A stretch of 64,000 nt of DNA. It comes from Cyanophora paradoxa (Eukaryota > Glaucocystophyceae > Cyanophorales > Cyanophoraceae). The notes under the pieces were generated by a model. It was not told the origin of the DNA and did not search any database. It was given only the letters and a program-made list of their open reading frames with translations. Shown here one piece after another: positions 46,637-57,990 of this stretch. Every line of letters starts with the position of its first letter. The first letter of the stretch is position 1. The stretch covers positions 186,001-250,000 of the forward strand of contig QPMI01000415.1 of the NCBI GenBank assembly GCA_004431415.1, given 5' to 3'. The position numbers were made by a program, and so were the translations under genes.

Positions 46637-49600
46637 ATGAAGCGCGCCTTGCTGGATCTGGACGACGAGGAGCACGACGCGTCCGGCGCCGGCGGGCAGG
46701 AGAAAGGTCACGCTCGCATGGGGGTCCCGGCCGACGACGCTGCCTCGCACGCGGCGCAAGACCCAATGGACGATGACCAGAACCACGCGGAACCGTCCGT
46801 CAAGCGCGCGCGGTGCGTTAGCGCCGCCAGGCGAATGTGCCATGTGCCAGGCGCATGCTCAGATCTAGATTGTCCCGGCCATGGCTCACAGCATGCGCAT
46901 GCGCAGCGCCTCTGGCGAGGCGGCGGTCGGAGAGGACAGCGGTCTTGTACAGTTTCCGACTCGCATCAAGGAGGAGCGCCCGCCGAGCCCACACGCGGAC
47001 GAAGAGCCGCAGTCGTCGTCCCGCTTGTCGGCCGCGGCCCATGGGGAGATGGACTACACGCAGGCGTCCCAGGCACCCCTGTTCGCTCCCGGCTCGAGCA
47101 AGGATCCGATCAAGGTGCGCGCCCGTCCGAGGGGGGCTATCGCGTTCGACCAAACGCACGTTCGCGCGGACGCGCAGCTCGACTGCAAGAAGAACACGCG
47201 CTGCTTCTTCTTCGACAAGCGCGCGCCGTACGTGTACGTGGAGGGCAGCGGCGTTCGCCCGCCCGGTGCGCGAGCGGCGCGGCGCGGCGCGGCGCGGCGC
47301 CCCCTCCGCCGCTCACGCGCCGCGGCGCGCCGGCAGAGTTCTACGACTCGCCCCCCGACGGCGGCTTCATCTGCGGGGTCTGCGGGTACGTCATTCTCGA
47401 GGGCCTCCACGTCGCGCACGAAGTCGCCGCCGAGGAGGCCGACCCCGAGCTCGACCACATATTCTGCAGGCGCGTCCTGTACCCCCCCCCACCTCCAGTC
47501 TTTTGTTTGTCTTTCTTATCGGGGGGCTCGTCCATCAGGGACCACCTCAGCTCGGTGGAGGTGATCCAGCGGTACCCCACCGGCAGCGTCCACAAGGTAC
47601 CCTGTACCCCCGCGCCCTGTACCCCCCCGGCGCCGCCTTGTTCGCGCACCCGCTCGCTGACCTCCGGTCCTCCCGCGCGCGGCAGTTCCTGTGCCCCTGC
47701 CGGGAGCTCTCCGAGGACGGGGGCGGCCTGGACGCCGCGTCGGGCAAGTGCGGCCTCATCGCGACGCGCTCGCGGGACCTGTACCGCAACAGGACGGCGA
47801 AGGAGTCGTGCAGGACGCACTGCGTCTACGGCATGCGGTGCGCGGCGCCGGCGCCGGCCCGGCCCGGCCCGGCCTCCGCCTGGCTCACGGCCTCCTCGTC
47901 CAGCGTCCTGCAGAAGGGCCCGGACGAGGTGGACTACGAGTTCGACCCGACCGGCTGCAAGGAGACGTTCCCCCCCGGGTGCCCCGAGTACCTGAAGGCG
48001 CGTGCCCCCCTCCCCGCCCAGCGAAACGAAGCGCTGACCGGGACGGGCGCCGCACGCAGCACATCGCGGTGTGCCCGTTCCGGCCTGCCCAGTGCCGCCA
48101 CAGCTGCGGGACGGCCGGCCTCCGCGCCTTCGAGATCGAGGAGCACGAGGTCCGCCGGCCCGCGCCTGCGCCCCGTGAGCGTTGTTCGCTCGTTCGCGGC
48201 TGACGTCGACGGCCGCGCGGCGCAGGCGGCCTGCCCCTGGCGGAAGCAGACGTGCCCGCACTGCCGGAACGACCGCATCCGCGTCATGGACTTCGCAGTG
48301 CGTCCGATCCGAAGCTTGGCCGAGCCCAGCCGAGCCGAAGCTTACGCTTAGCGGCAGGCGCACCTCGACGCCTGCGACGAGAAGGTCGTCCGCTGCAAGC
48401 ACGCCCCCAAGTGCCCGGCCTCCTTCCCGGTGCGCGGGGGGGCGGGCGGGCCGAGGCTAGGCCTAGCCTAGCTTCGCTTCGCTCAGCCGACGCCGGCGCA
48501 GCAAAAGGACGAGGCGGTGCACCTGGGGACGGTCTGCGAGCACGAGCCGGGCCCCTGCGCCTGGCACGAGCAGGGCTGCACCGCCCTCGTGCGCCCGTAC
48601 CACCCGCCCCGCCTTGCGCTTTGACTGAAGGGCGCGCGCCAGGTGTCGAAGAGCGGGCAGGCGGCGCACGACGCGGAGGCGAAGGAGGAGCACATCATGG
48701 GGACCGTCCTGGTTCGAAGGCCATCTATCGCCCCCCCTTCTCTTCCGTCCTAGAAGCGCCCCGCACGCGCGCAGAGGATGCGGGAGCGCGGGAGGGCCGA
48801 GTCCCAGCTGCGCGGGCGCGTCGCGGAGCTGGAGGCGGAGGTCGCCGCCCTCCGCGCCGAGGCGCGCGGCCCCGCCCCCGCCGCCTCTTCCTCCTCCGGC
48901 CCCGTGCGCCCCCGCCCGCTGCGCCGGCCTCCGCCGCTTCGCCTCCTCCTCCGCTCAGCCGACGCCTACCTACCCCCTGCCCAGCTCGCGGGGCGCGTCT
49001 CGGGACACGACGCCGCCATCTCCCGCCTCGAGGTCGGCTCTCTCTATCTTTCTCTCTCATCTCTCCCCGACGCCGCCGCTGACCGGCCGGCCACGCTCCT
49101 CTGCCTCCCTCCCGCAGGCTTCCCTCTCCGCGGTCAGCCTCAGCTGAGCGCTAAGCTCTGCCTTTAGCTTAACCTCTCCGCCCGCGCAGATGACCGGGCA
49201 GCTTGCGGGCGTGGCCGACGAGCTCAAGAGCGTGCGCCCGTCCCGCACGCCCGCCCGCCCCGCACGCCCGCACGCCCCCCTCCTTGCCCCCGCGCACCCC
49301 GCTCACCTGTCAAGGGGACGCAGGTTCTCAAGCGGCTTCACGGCAACCTCGACGCCGACACCGTGCGCACCGGCCCCGCCCCGCCCCTTCCGGACCGGCA
49401 CGCCGCCCGCCCGCCTCCGCGCCTTCCGAGCCGCCCCGCAGTTCGCCCTCACCGTTAGCTCTCTGGAGGAGCGCCTGGAGGGGGCCGCGGGGCGCGCCGA
49501 GCTCGAGGCTTCCCGGGCCGAGCTCGAGGCCTCCCGGGCCGCGCTGGAGGGCGTCCAGACCACCGTGTACCCCCTCGTCCAGCGCATCTGCGACTCCCTC

Positions 49601-50941
49601 GCCGCCGCCGCCGCCCAGGCACGCGTACCCCCCGCAACCTCTCCCCCCCCCCCAGCTCGAGTTCTGATCCCGGTACCCGTCCGTCCCAGGCGCCGGCGGA
49701 GAGGGAGGTCACCCTGAAGCTCCACAACACGACGGTCCGCCCTTTTTCAGCTTATGTACCCCTTGCTTCCTTTCTCATACTCCCCCTTCGCAGTGGGTCT
49801 GCACGGACCTGCCGCAGCTCCGCGCGGCGGCGGAGCAGGAGCGGATCAAGGTGCGCGCGCGCGGGCTCGAATCTCACCGGGTCCCCTTTCGGGCCCCTCA
49901 CGTCCGCCCGCCCGCCCGCCCCAGGTCGAGGAGATCCTCCGCTCCGAGGAGCTGGCCCCGCACCGCGAGCAGGCGCGCGCGCGGCCCTTAAGCTCTCCCC
50001 CCCCCCCCCCCCCCCCCCCCCCTTCGCCCTTAAGCTGCCCTTCGCCCCTTCCCTTCTCACGCTCCCTCCAGGTGGAGAGCATGCTGCAGGGCTTCGGGGA
50101 TCTCAAGGAAGCCATCCGCTCCCTCGAGGCGCGCTCAGATCAGATCTGATCTGATCCGATCCGATCTGATTCGATCCTCGCGCCTCGGATCTGACTTCCC
50201 TCGCCGCAGCTCGACGTGGGCAAGTACAACGGCGCGTACCGTACCCTCCTCGAGCACATGAACAAGGTCCGCATGCGTACCCCCCGGTGGTAGACCGCTT
50301 ACCCCGTTTGACCTCCACCCCGCAGGTCACGAACGCGATCAACGCGGTAGCCCCCGCCCTGCGCTTCTTCCCCCTCCCCAACACCGCCCGTTTACGGGGG
50401 TACGCAGATTCGCGAGAAGTCGCGCCGGCGGGCGGCGGGTGCGGCGGTTTCCCCGGCATCGCAATCGCAGGGCCGGCCGATGTCCCAGGCGGCCCAAGCG
50501 GCCCGCGCCCCGCAGGGCGCCGTGGGGGCGTCCCAGGGGGCAGCCGGCGCGGCCCGGGCGGCGGCGGCGGCGGCGGCGGCGCCCTCGGGCGCTGCGGCCG
50601 GCCGGCGGACCGTCAAGCTGGCCGAAGCGTCCGCGCCGGCCCGCGGGCCCCAGACCCGCGGGCGCCGCGGGGCCGCCGCCTCGTCCAAGGGCGCTCCCGA
50701 CCCCGGGGTACACGCACGCGTTTCCAGTACCCCCCACCCCCTTCTTCTCCTAACCCCGTACCCCCCGCAGAGCGGCGGGGAGCCGATCACGGTGGACAGC
50801 GACTCGGAGGGGGGTACGGCGGAGGCGCCGGCGAAGGCGCGGGGGCGGGGGCGGGCGGCGGCCTCGGAGGACGAGGGGGACGAGGAGGGCGAGGGGGAGG
50901 GCCGCGGGGACGAGGACGAGGAGGAGGAGGACGACGAGTAG
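46637..50941 (+). CDS. TRAF-type zinc-finger and coiled-coil protein, multi-exon
   Basis: The start is MKRALLDLDDEEHDASG; an in-frame upstream Met exists near 46594. After an acidic N-terminus comes GGFICGVCGYVILEGLHVAH (47360-47420), a RING-like first zinc site. Then follow FLCPCRELSEDGG; QHIAVCPFRPAQCRHSC; CPWRKQTCPHCRNDRIRV; HLDACDEKVVRCKHAPKCPA; VCEHEPGPCAWHEQGC: serial C/H pairs of TRAF-type zinc fingers (48060-48590). Then a coiled coil: RGRVAELEAEVAALRAEARG; LTVSSLEERLEGAAGRAELE; MLQGFGDLKEAIRSLEA. The C-terminal tail is basic then very acidic (EDEGDEEGEGEGRGDEDEEE) and ends at 50941. RING plus TRAF fingers plus coiled coil is the plan of TRAF-like adaptor ubiquitin ligases; the exact role here is unknown. 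Introns include a GATC pentamer run (50133-50178) and a poly-C tract (about 49998-50022). Confidence 0.7.
50133..50178. repeat. GATCT/GATCC pentamer run in an intron
   Basis: Consecutive AGATC, TGATC and CGATC units lie directly at the donor of an intron of the TRAF-type gene. The sequence class is the same as at 4193-4243 and 59434-59476. Confidence 0.85.
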
Positions 50942-51429
50942 AGCCCAAGGCAGCGGCCGGCTTTGAGCATGAGCAGTTCCCTCCTCTTTCCCCGCAGGCC
51001 TTCGGCCCGCCGCTTTGGCAGGACCTACAGCCTTTAGGCAACTGGCCCCTCCGTATCGGGGCCAACCCAACAGGCCACTGGCCCCCGGGCCCTCCCCTCC
51101 CCGCCGCCCAGCTGCAGGCGCGGTATCCAGGCCGCGCGCGCGCGTGTGTACGTATACGTATGGGCGCATCATCGGCAGTGTGAATGTTATGTTTTCGTGT
51201 TCCTTTTCTTCCAAAAACAGCTCTTTTATGTAAGCTTAAATATAACCTGCACAAAGAAAAACAGTGCTATACGTACATGAAAATTAAAGGGGACTACAAC
51301 TAGTATGCACAAGCCAAATGGTCTAGATCATGATCAAAGACTATCCAGACTATCAGAGACGCCGTGACGAGGCGAGTGGGGGTAAAGGGAAAGCGATTGA
51401 GTGGCTAGAAGGGCCAGCTCGGGAGGGCC
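50942..51429. other. Convergent spacer
   Basis: It contains an A/T-rich stretch (51170-51340) that fits a 3' UTR, with GTGTGTACGTATACGTATG near 51144. No gene is recognised. Confidence 0.45.
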
Positions 51430-52218
51430 CTAGGAGGCCTGGGCCAGGTCCCCCCCCGGGGGGGCTGCAGGGGGCGCCGGCTGCCCCGACACGGGGGTGC
51501 CCGGCGGGCTCGACGGCGTCGTGGTCCCCAGCGCTTGCTCTGTGAATAAAGCGGGAAGGCGGGGGGGCGAGCGAGGTCGGCAAAGAGGGGTGGGACGGGA
51601 GGGTGGCACGCGGACCGCTGGCGGCGCGGGAGGAGCTCGAGCGCGCCTCCTTCAGCTCCTGCAGCACCTCCTGCGCGCGAGGGGGGTACCGTTGAGCCCC
51701 AGCACGGGGTACATGAACCGATTCGGAAGGGGGCGGGGTACCCGGATGGCGTTCTTCTCGTCGGCCTTGGCGAGGTCCAGGCGGGAGATGGAGGTGGGGT
51801 GCGACGTCAGCCGCAGCAGCTGAGAGGCGGGTACAGGTCAGACGCGCGGCATGGAAACGGATTTGATCCTAGGGCGCACCGCGACGCGGCGGGCGAGCTC
51901 GTCGCGCTCCGCCATGGCCGCCTGCAGCTCCCCGCGGAGGCTGTCCGCCTCGCTCCGGGCGCTCCCGAGCTCGGCGCGCAGGCCCTGCGCCTCCTTGTCC
52001 TTCTCTGCGATGTCCAGGTCCTTCTTCTTGATGAGGACGCGCAGGATGTCTTCCACTCGCGTCTCCAGCTTCTTCCCATCCGCCGCGGGCGGGACCGGGA
52101 AGGGGTCCGGAAGCTCGCGGCTCTGCGGCGCGCGGGCGTCACGCAAGCGATGCCGCAAAGACCGGCGGCTAATGGCTGCGGGGGCGCGTTGCGTCTTAAC
52201 GGGCGCCGAGGCACGCAC
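51430..52218 (-). CDS. Small coiled-coil protein, paralogue of the gene at 52.9-54.3 kb
   Basis: Exons read MRASAPVKTQRAPAAISRR (52218, start tentative), KLETRVEDILRVLIKKKDLD, RAELGSARSEADSLRGELQA, MAERDELARRV, then LLRLTSHPTSISRLDLAKAD with EKNAIRV, EVLQELKEA, and a Pro-rich tail GTTTPSSPPGTPVSGQPAPP ending DLAQAS at 51430. The order ERDELARRV, LLRLxxxPxxxSRxDLA, EVL, TPSS-Pro tail is repeated in the neighbouring gene on the other strand, so the two are inverted duplicates. Function is unknown. Confidence 0.55.
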
Positions 52219-52909
52219 GTTCAGATCTCTCCGCTCGGGCGGCCCGCCTCTGAGACAGAGGCACGATCAGACGGCGCTTGCACGCGCACTTCCCGACGAG
52301 ATCCACCCTTGTGCCGCACGACGCTAGACACTCGGGCCGCGTACGCGCGACGCCCGAACCGACTAGCGTCATACATAGCGCCCGCGCGGCCGTACCAGCG
52401 GGAGGCGCGATATCTGCAATAGCTAGCCGTGCTGTGCGTGAAGCAGACGCCCGAGGCCGTACGAATGGCGCAAAGTATCCGGAGCGCGGGAGTCTAGATC
52501 TAGCCTGCTATTCCCGGGCGCACGCGCACCTGCCGATCGGGGCGCAGCAGACGGCGATACGGCGTAGGAAGTCCATCCCGCCGAAGCACAATCCGACGGC
52601 CGACTTCCGGATCCGCGTACCCCGCTTGCGCGGCTTCCGGGCTTGGAGGCGCAGGCGGCGGCTGAGGCTCTCGGTTCAGAACGACCAGTATGCTCTCGTT
52701 TCTTCGATCCGTCGCGCGCTGCTGCGGGGCCAGGTGCGCAGAGCCAATAGTTCCCGCCAGCGCAGGCTCGGGCCCGATCGTTCTCAGTCAAACAAATGCG
52801 GCGAAGCTTAGCTAGAGAGCGATGCGCGCTGCCCAACGAGGCGCACGCGCGCGCGCTGACCCGGCCCGGCCCGCGCCCCCGCGCTGGCCCGCAGCACCGG
52901 CAACGTCGA

Positions 52910-54328
52910 GTTCGAGGATGTCACAGCTATGACCGTAAGCTAGCGGAAGCCATCGGCGCTTCTCACCGCGCGCGCCCGCAGCTAATGATCGTCGGATCTC
53001 AGCCGCGCGGAACGCGGCCGGCGAACACAGAAGCGGCCGCCATCCCCGAGGAGGCGACGCCGCAGTCCGATCGAAAGCTCCTGGACCCAGCCCGGTACCT
53101 CAGCATCTTTCTCGCTTTCGATCCCGCGTCGCCGCCGCCTCCGCCGAACTTTGGGGCGGCGGCGCGCTCGCAGGGACGGCGCGAACGGGTCGGTGACACT
53201 GGAGGAGTGCCTGCAGATCATGGAGCGGACGCAGCGCGAGCTGAAGCAGACGCGGGACGAGCTGCGCTCCTCGCGGGACCTGCTCAGGGAGGCGCTGAGC
53301 GAGCGCGACGAGCTCGCCCGCCGTGTCCAGGCGCGCCCCGCCCGCCCGCCCGCCCGCCCCGGCGTCCCTTGGGCTTAAGCTTAAGCTTAATAAGCTTAAG
53401 GAAAGCTTAAGCTTAGCTATCAAGCTTTGCGCCCCCGAGCCCTGCCCTGAGCCCCGCCCGCGCCCGCAGCTCCTCCGGCTCGTGAACTCGCCGCTGCGGG
53501 TCTCCCGCTCCGACCTCGCGAGCCTCGGCAGCTCCGAGGGGATCAAGGCAAGCCGCGCCTGTACCCCCCCCCCGCGCTCTGTTTCTGAAGCGGCCGGGGC
53601 CCCCAGGAGGTGCTCGGGGAGGCCAAGGGGCGCACGCCCAGCAGCCTGCCGGCCAGCGGTGAGCCGGCCGCCCCCTCAAGCTTCCCAGCCTCTTAAAGGA
53701 GCTCTTAAAATACAAAGAAGGCCGCCCTCTTAATCTTCCCAGCATCTTAAGCTCCATATGCTTAACCTTAAGATGCTTAAGCTTCAGATGCTTAAGCTTC
53801 AAATGCTTAAGCTTCCGCGGTAAGCTCCGCGGTAAGAGGCCAAGAGGCGCACGCCCAGCAGCCTGCCGGCCAGCGGTGAGCCGGCCCGGCTTCCCGGCCT
53901 TCAGAAAGCTTCCCGGCCTCATAAGAGGAGCTCTTAGAGGAGGCCGCCCTCTTAAGCTTCCCAGCATATTAAGCTTCAGATGCTTAACCTTAAGATGCAT
54001 CTTAAGCTGAAGATGCTTGACCTTAAGATGCATCTTAAGCTTTTGCGGTAATTATAAGCTCTGGGGATGACCGCGGGGCCCGGCAGACGCGCCGCCGCCG
54101 GAGGCGCTGGCCTCGGGGGAGGGCCAGGCGGAGGGGGGGGAGGGCTCGCACGGCTCCAGCCCCTCCGCCTCCAGCAGCCCGCGCCCCGCCGCCGCTGCCG
54201 CCGCCGCCGCGGCCGCCGCGATCGAGGCGGAGGCGCAGGCGGCCGCGGCCGCGGCCGCCGGCGCCGCGCCAGGCGGCCAGACGGGTCAGCCGGCCACTGC
54301 GTCCGAGGCCCAGCCCGCTCAGATCTGA
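52910..54328 (+). CDS. Coiled-coil protein, inverted paralogue of the 51.4-52.2 kb gene
   Basis: Exons include NVEFEDVTAMT (before 52940), SVTLEECLQIMERTQRELKQ (53190-53250), TRDELRSSRDLLREALSERD joined to ELARRVQ, LLRLVNSPLRVSRSDLASLG, EVLGEAKGRTPSSLPASGEP (53600-53665), and a C-terminal Ala-rich tail IEAEAQAAAAAAAGAAPGGQ ending SEAQPAQI at 54328. The shared blocks with the minus-strand gene are ERDELARRV, LLRLxxxPxxxSRxDLA, EVL and TPSS. Introns and part of the exon sequence are disrupted by CTTAAG-rich tandem repeats. The true start upstream of 52910 could not be fixed. Confidence 0.5.
53376..53440. repeat. CTTAAGCTT-rich intron
   Basis: The intron is made largely of overlapping GGCTTAAGCTTAAGC and TAAGCTTAAGGAAAGC units. 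Confidence 0.85.
53611..54060. repeat. Two tandem ~225-bp units rich in CTTAAG palindromes
   Basis: The block GGCGCACGCCCAGCAGCC followed by TGCCGGCCAGCGGTGAGCC occurs at about 53620-53665 and again at about 53845-53886. Each is followed by CTTCCCAGC-type sequence and then many CTTAAG/AAGCTT palindromes (AGATGCTTAAGCTTCAG and relatives). The first copy of the block is exonic (GRTPSSLPASGEP); the second is not in a usable frame. The duplication therefore spans an exon-intron boundary. Confidence 0.8.
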
Positions 54329-54994
54329 GCGTTTTCTTGCCGCTGCCACGCCGTGACGTGTACATTAGATCTTAGCAATCTCTTCGGGGGCGATTGGCCG
54401 CGGAACAGGGCTTCATCATGAGCCCTCTTTCATTATCAGCCCATGGCCAGTGAAGCACAGCCCAGGGTAGTTTTAGTAGGATGCGTAGTTTAGCGTATCT
54501 AGTGTATTTTCCGAATTCTAGACTCAGATCCGGCTCCGGGCCCGCCCAACGGGTCTCTGGGTCAGGCTGCATGATGAATCGAAGCTTAAGTTCCTGGACG
54601 TGCACCGGCCCAGCCTGGCAGGCGTCCGGGCCCGGGCCGCCCAGATCGCGATCGCGAGCCGCTTTCTTGACATGTACACGTATACGTACATGCACGTCCG
54701 AAGAAATGGTGACCGGTACCTCCTGCAACTTCCGGCGGTCTGTTGCGGCCTTAAGCTTCGGGCTCGCCAGCTGCAGCATAGCCCCAGTGCGCTCCCGGCA
54801 CGGATCCCCGGATGCTTGACGCTGTACAAGCTCGCTGTAATGAATATATATAATTTAAAAGAAGGAACTGTGCATCTAATTCTTGACATGCCATGCTGTG
54901 TATTCCGATGATGCCGTGATGATCTCCCGCCACTTCCGGCGGTCCAGATCTACTATAGCTAGCCCTAGGCTAGACGTGCCCCCGGCCCGCCCGC
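54329..54994. other. Convergent spacer without recognised genes
   Basis: Short open frames exist on both strands but none shows a domain or consistent splicing. It includes ACGTATACGTACATGCACGT near 54676. Confidence 0.45.
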
Positions 54995-57556
54995 CTACTT
55001 CTCGACCTCAGCGACGTAGCGGATGCCCACGTCGTCGCCCCCGCTGTGCCGCGAGTACGCCGTCACCTGACCGCGTACCCCCCGTCAGCCTGGGGGGGGG
55101 GCGAGGGGGGGGGAGGGGGGCTAGGGGTACCTGGATGCGGGTCCGGTCCCGGACCGTCAGCGTGAAGAATCCCGTGTTCATCGAGCCTGGAAAATTGGTT
55201 CGAAAAAGGAGCAAAGGGGGGGGGGGGGGGGAAAGGGGGGGGAGGGAAGGGGGATACGGTACCGAAGAAGTCGGGCTCGATCTTGTCGAAGAGGGATGCG
55301 TCGTGATCGAAGTGGTGCGCCGTCTTCGACCCTTCGGAACGGCGTTCGATTCAAGGGGGGTACTGGTACGAATCGGTAGGGAAAGGGGTACCGGCGCCCG
55401 AGATGATGTAGTGCGTGGCGCCGTCCTTGGGCTTAAGGTGCTGCATCGTGTGGTCGTGCCTGGGGGTACGTTTCAGCGGGGCGGGGCGGGGGGAGGGGGG
55501 TCAAGGGGGGGTACGTGCCCGCAGATGTAGAAATCGACGCGGTGCCTCCGGAAGAGCGGGAGGAGCGCCGCCCGCACCGCCGAACGCTGCGGGGGTACCG
55601 GAGTCAAAAATGGAGGGGGGAAAGCAGTAAAAGGGGGGGTACGCGCGCGCCTCCTCCCGCCGCAGGTCGCCGCCATCGTCGAGCGGGGCCGCCGCCGCGC
55701 TGTAGACCTGCCGAGGGGGGATGAGCAAATGCGGAGCGGGGGGTACAGATCCAGAGGGGCGGGGGGGGGGGGGGGGGAGGCCGACCGGGTGGTGCCCGAC
55801 GACGACGCGCCAGTCGGCGTAGGCCGCCGCCGCGAGCTGTCCCTCCAGCCACGCCAGCTGTGCCGCCGCGTCCTGGGCCGAGGGGCGGGGGGCGGGGCCA
55901 TCAGCCGGGAACTTCGGAGGGGCGGATGAGGGGGCGAGGATAGGGCGGAAGCGGGCGTAGAGCGGGGGAAGAAAACGAGGGCGGGAAGAAAACGAGGGCG
56001 GGGCGCAGAGCGGGGCGCGGGGGCCCGGCCCGGCCAGCGGCAGTTTTAAATCTAAACTCAGCAGGTCCACATCTAAATTCTAGCCTGGTCGACTCTTCAT
56101 CCCCGGCCTGGGCGGCGGACCTGGACGCAGGGGTCCTCGGCGAAGATGTCGGCCCCGCAGTAGGAGGGCACCATCGCGTTCGTGTCCAGGAAGATCAGCG
56201 CGATCTGGGGGGGGGTTTCAGAGGGGGGTAGTGGAAGATTAGGGCGGACTGGGGGGGGGGTGAAGGTGAAGGGGCGGGGGGGGGGGGGGGGCGGTTTTAG
56301 ATGTGGGGTATGCAGGAGGGTAGTTGAAGATTGGGGCAGACTGGGGAGGAGGGGGAGGAGGGAGGATCCGCGGGGCGCGGGATACGTACCCCCACGAGTT
56401 CGCCGCTCGCCAGCTCCGCCGTCAGCATCGAGCTGTAGTACCTGCGCGCCGCACCGTACCCTCCCTCAGTCCCGCTCTCGAGGCCTAGGCTTGGCTCGGG
56501 CTCGCTCACCGCGCGGGGAAGGACCAGCGGGGGCTCTGGTTTGAGTACGCGATTTGCGCGGCTGGCTTCCCCATATAGTCTGCGCGGTGATTTCGTTCGC
56601 TCGGCTCGGCTTTTGCTTCGTTCGCCTCGTTCGGGCGCGCGCGCGCACCGTGGTTGCCGAGGGTGGGGTACCAGCGCACGCCCAGCTTCGTCTTGTCGTA
56701 GACCTGCTCGTACGACGCGAGCCAGTCGCTGTCCTCGACGGAGCTCACCCCCTTCGGATAGAACTGCAGATCAAATTAGTTCGACCTCGGATCAAATCTA
56801 GATCAAATTCGAATTCCCGCACGTTGTCGCCGACGCTGACGACGAAGCGGCACTTTCTCCTAGCGCAGATCTCTCCCATCGCTTTCGCGAGCTGCGGGCC
56901 GGGCCGGGGCGCGTGAGGCGCGCGCGCTCCCGCCGCGGGCGGGGCGGGCCGACGCACCGCGAGCTGGTGGTGCTGCCCTTTGCGGCCCCAGTCTGCGCCG
57001 GCCGAGGTGCGGCCATCGGAAGAGAGCCGCGGCCGGCGGCGCGCGCGAGCGGACCTCCGATGGCGGCGAACGTGTATCCCTCCTCCTCGAGCGCCAGCGT
57101 GCAGGGGCGCGCATCGCAGAACTTCGCCGCCAGCGCGTCGAACTCGAAATCGGCGCTCTCCCACGGCCACCGCGGCCAGCCCGCCTGCAGCGCGCCTGCG
57201 GGGCCACATTGGAGGCCGCGAGTCGCGGGGGGAGGCGCGCGCGGCCGCTTGGTCTAGCCGGCCGCGTATCGCGCGAACGCACCCAGAACGAGGGAGACCG
57301 CAAGGCCCGCCAGGATGAAAACGCACACGCCCCTGGCGCCAGGCCTAGAGCGTCCGTGCCCGTTGCCAGCGAGCGCCGTGTACAGTGGCGCCGGCGGCAA
57401 CAGCGGTGAGCTTTCAGACGCGTGCGGCCTCGGCGCCCCGGGCGCGTCGCCATGCGCCGACCCGGCGGAATGAGCAGGCGGGGTCGCTGGGTCGGGGGGA
57501 GGGCTGCTGGGTGGCATTCGAATGTGCGATTGCGCGCGACCGTCGGCCGCGGACAT
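54995..57556 (-). CDS. ACP5-like purple acid phosphatase with N-terminal membrane anchor, multi-exon
   Basis: Purple (tartrate-resistant) acid phosphatases hydrolyse phosphate esters using a dinuclear Fe-metal site, usually in secretory compartments or outside the cell. An N-terminal hydrophobic segment (CVFILAGLAVSLVLGAFARY, about 57310-57260) suggests a signal anchor. The metal-ligand motifs appear in order: KCRFVVSVGDN (GDN); FYPKGVSSVEDSDWLASYEQ; YPTLGNH joined across an intron to DYMGKPAAQIAYSN, giving GNHD; ALIFLDTNAMVPSYCG; ADWRVVVGHHPVG (GHH); and DFYICGH joined to DHTMQHLKPKDG (GHDH). The tail reads THYIISGAG, NTGFFTLTVRDRTRIQ and VTAYSRHSGGDDVGIRYVAE, ending EVEK at 54995. All five metal-binding blocks are present. 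Several introns contain poly-G and GGGGTAC tracts. Divergent from the YebC gene by about 435 bp. Confidence 0.9.
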
Positions 57557-57990
57557 GCACAGCTGCGGCTGTCGCTGCGGCGCCGGCTCTTACGCTCCCG
57601 ATGTCGCAACGAGGGAATGGGCGCGGCAGCTGGCCTGAGGTGAATGATGCTGGTGTCGCTGATGCCGGCACCAGTGGAATCGCTGATGCCGGTGCCGGGG
57701 TCGGCGCACGCTCGTCTAGATCTAGACCTGTTGATGATCGACTCGGATCAGGATCATGATGGTGAACTCGCCCATGTGCGCCCCTTGAGAGCTGCAGTCT
57801 GCAGTCCGGCCGCGCGCCGGCGCGTGTCAGCATCGGCTTGTCGCGCGAGTCGAGCGTGCCCGCCCACCCCTCCGCAGACTCGCACTTCTACCCTTGCTCG
57901 TTTCCCTCCCCCCAATTTTTCGGCGCATCGGTCTCGGGTCCCCGTCAGCCGGATTTTTTCGGAGTGCTAGCTATACACGCCAGGCGCACG

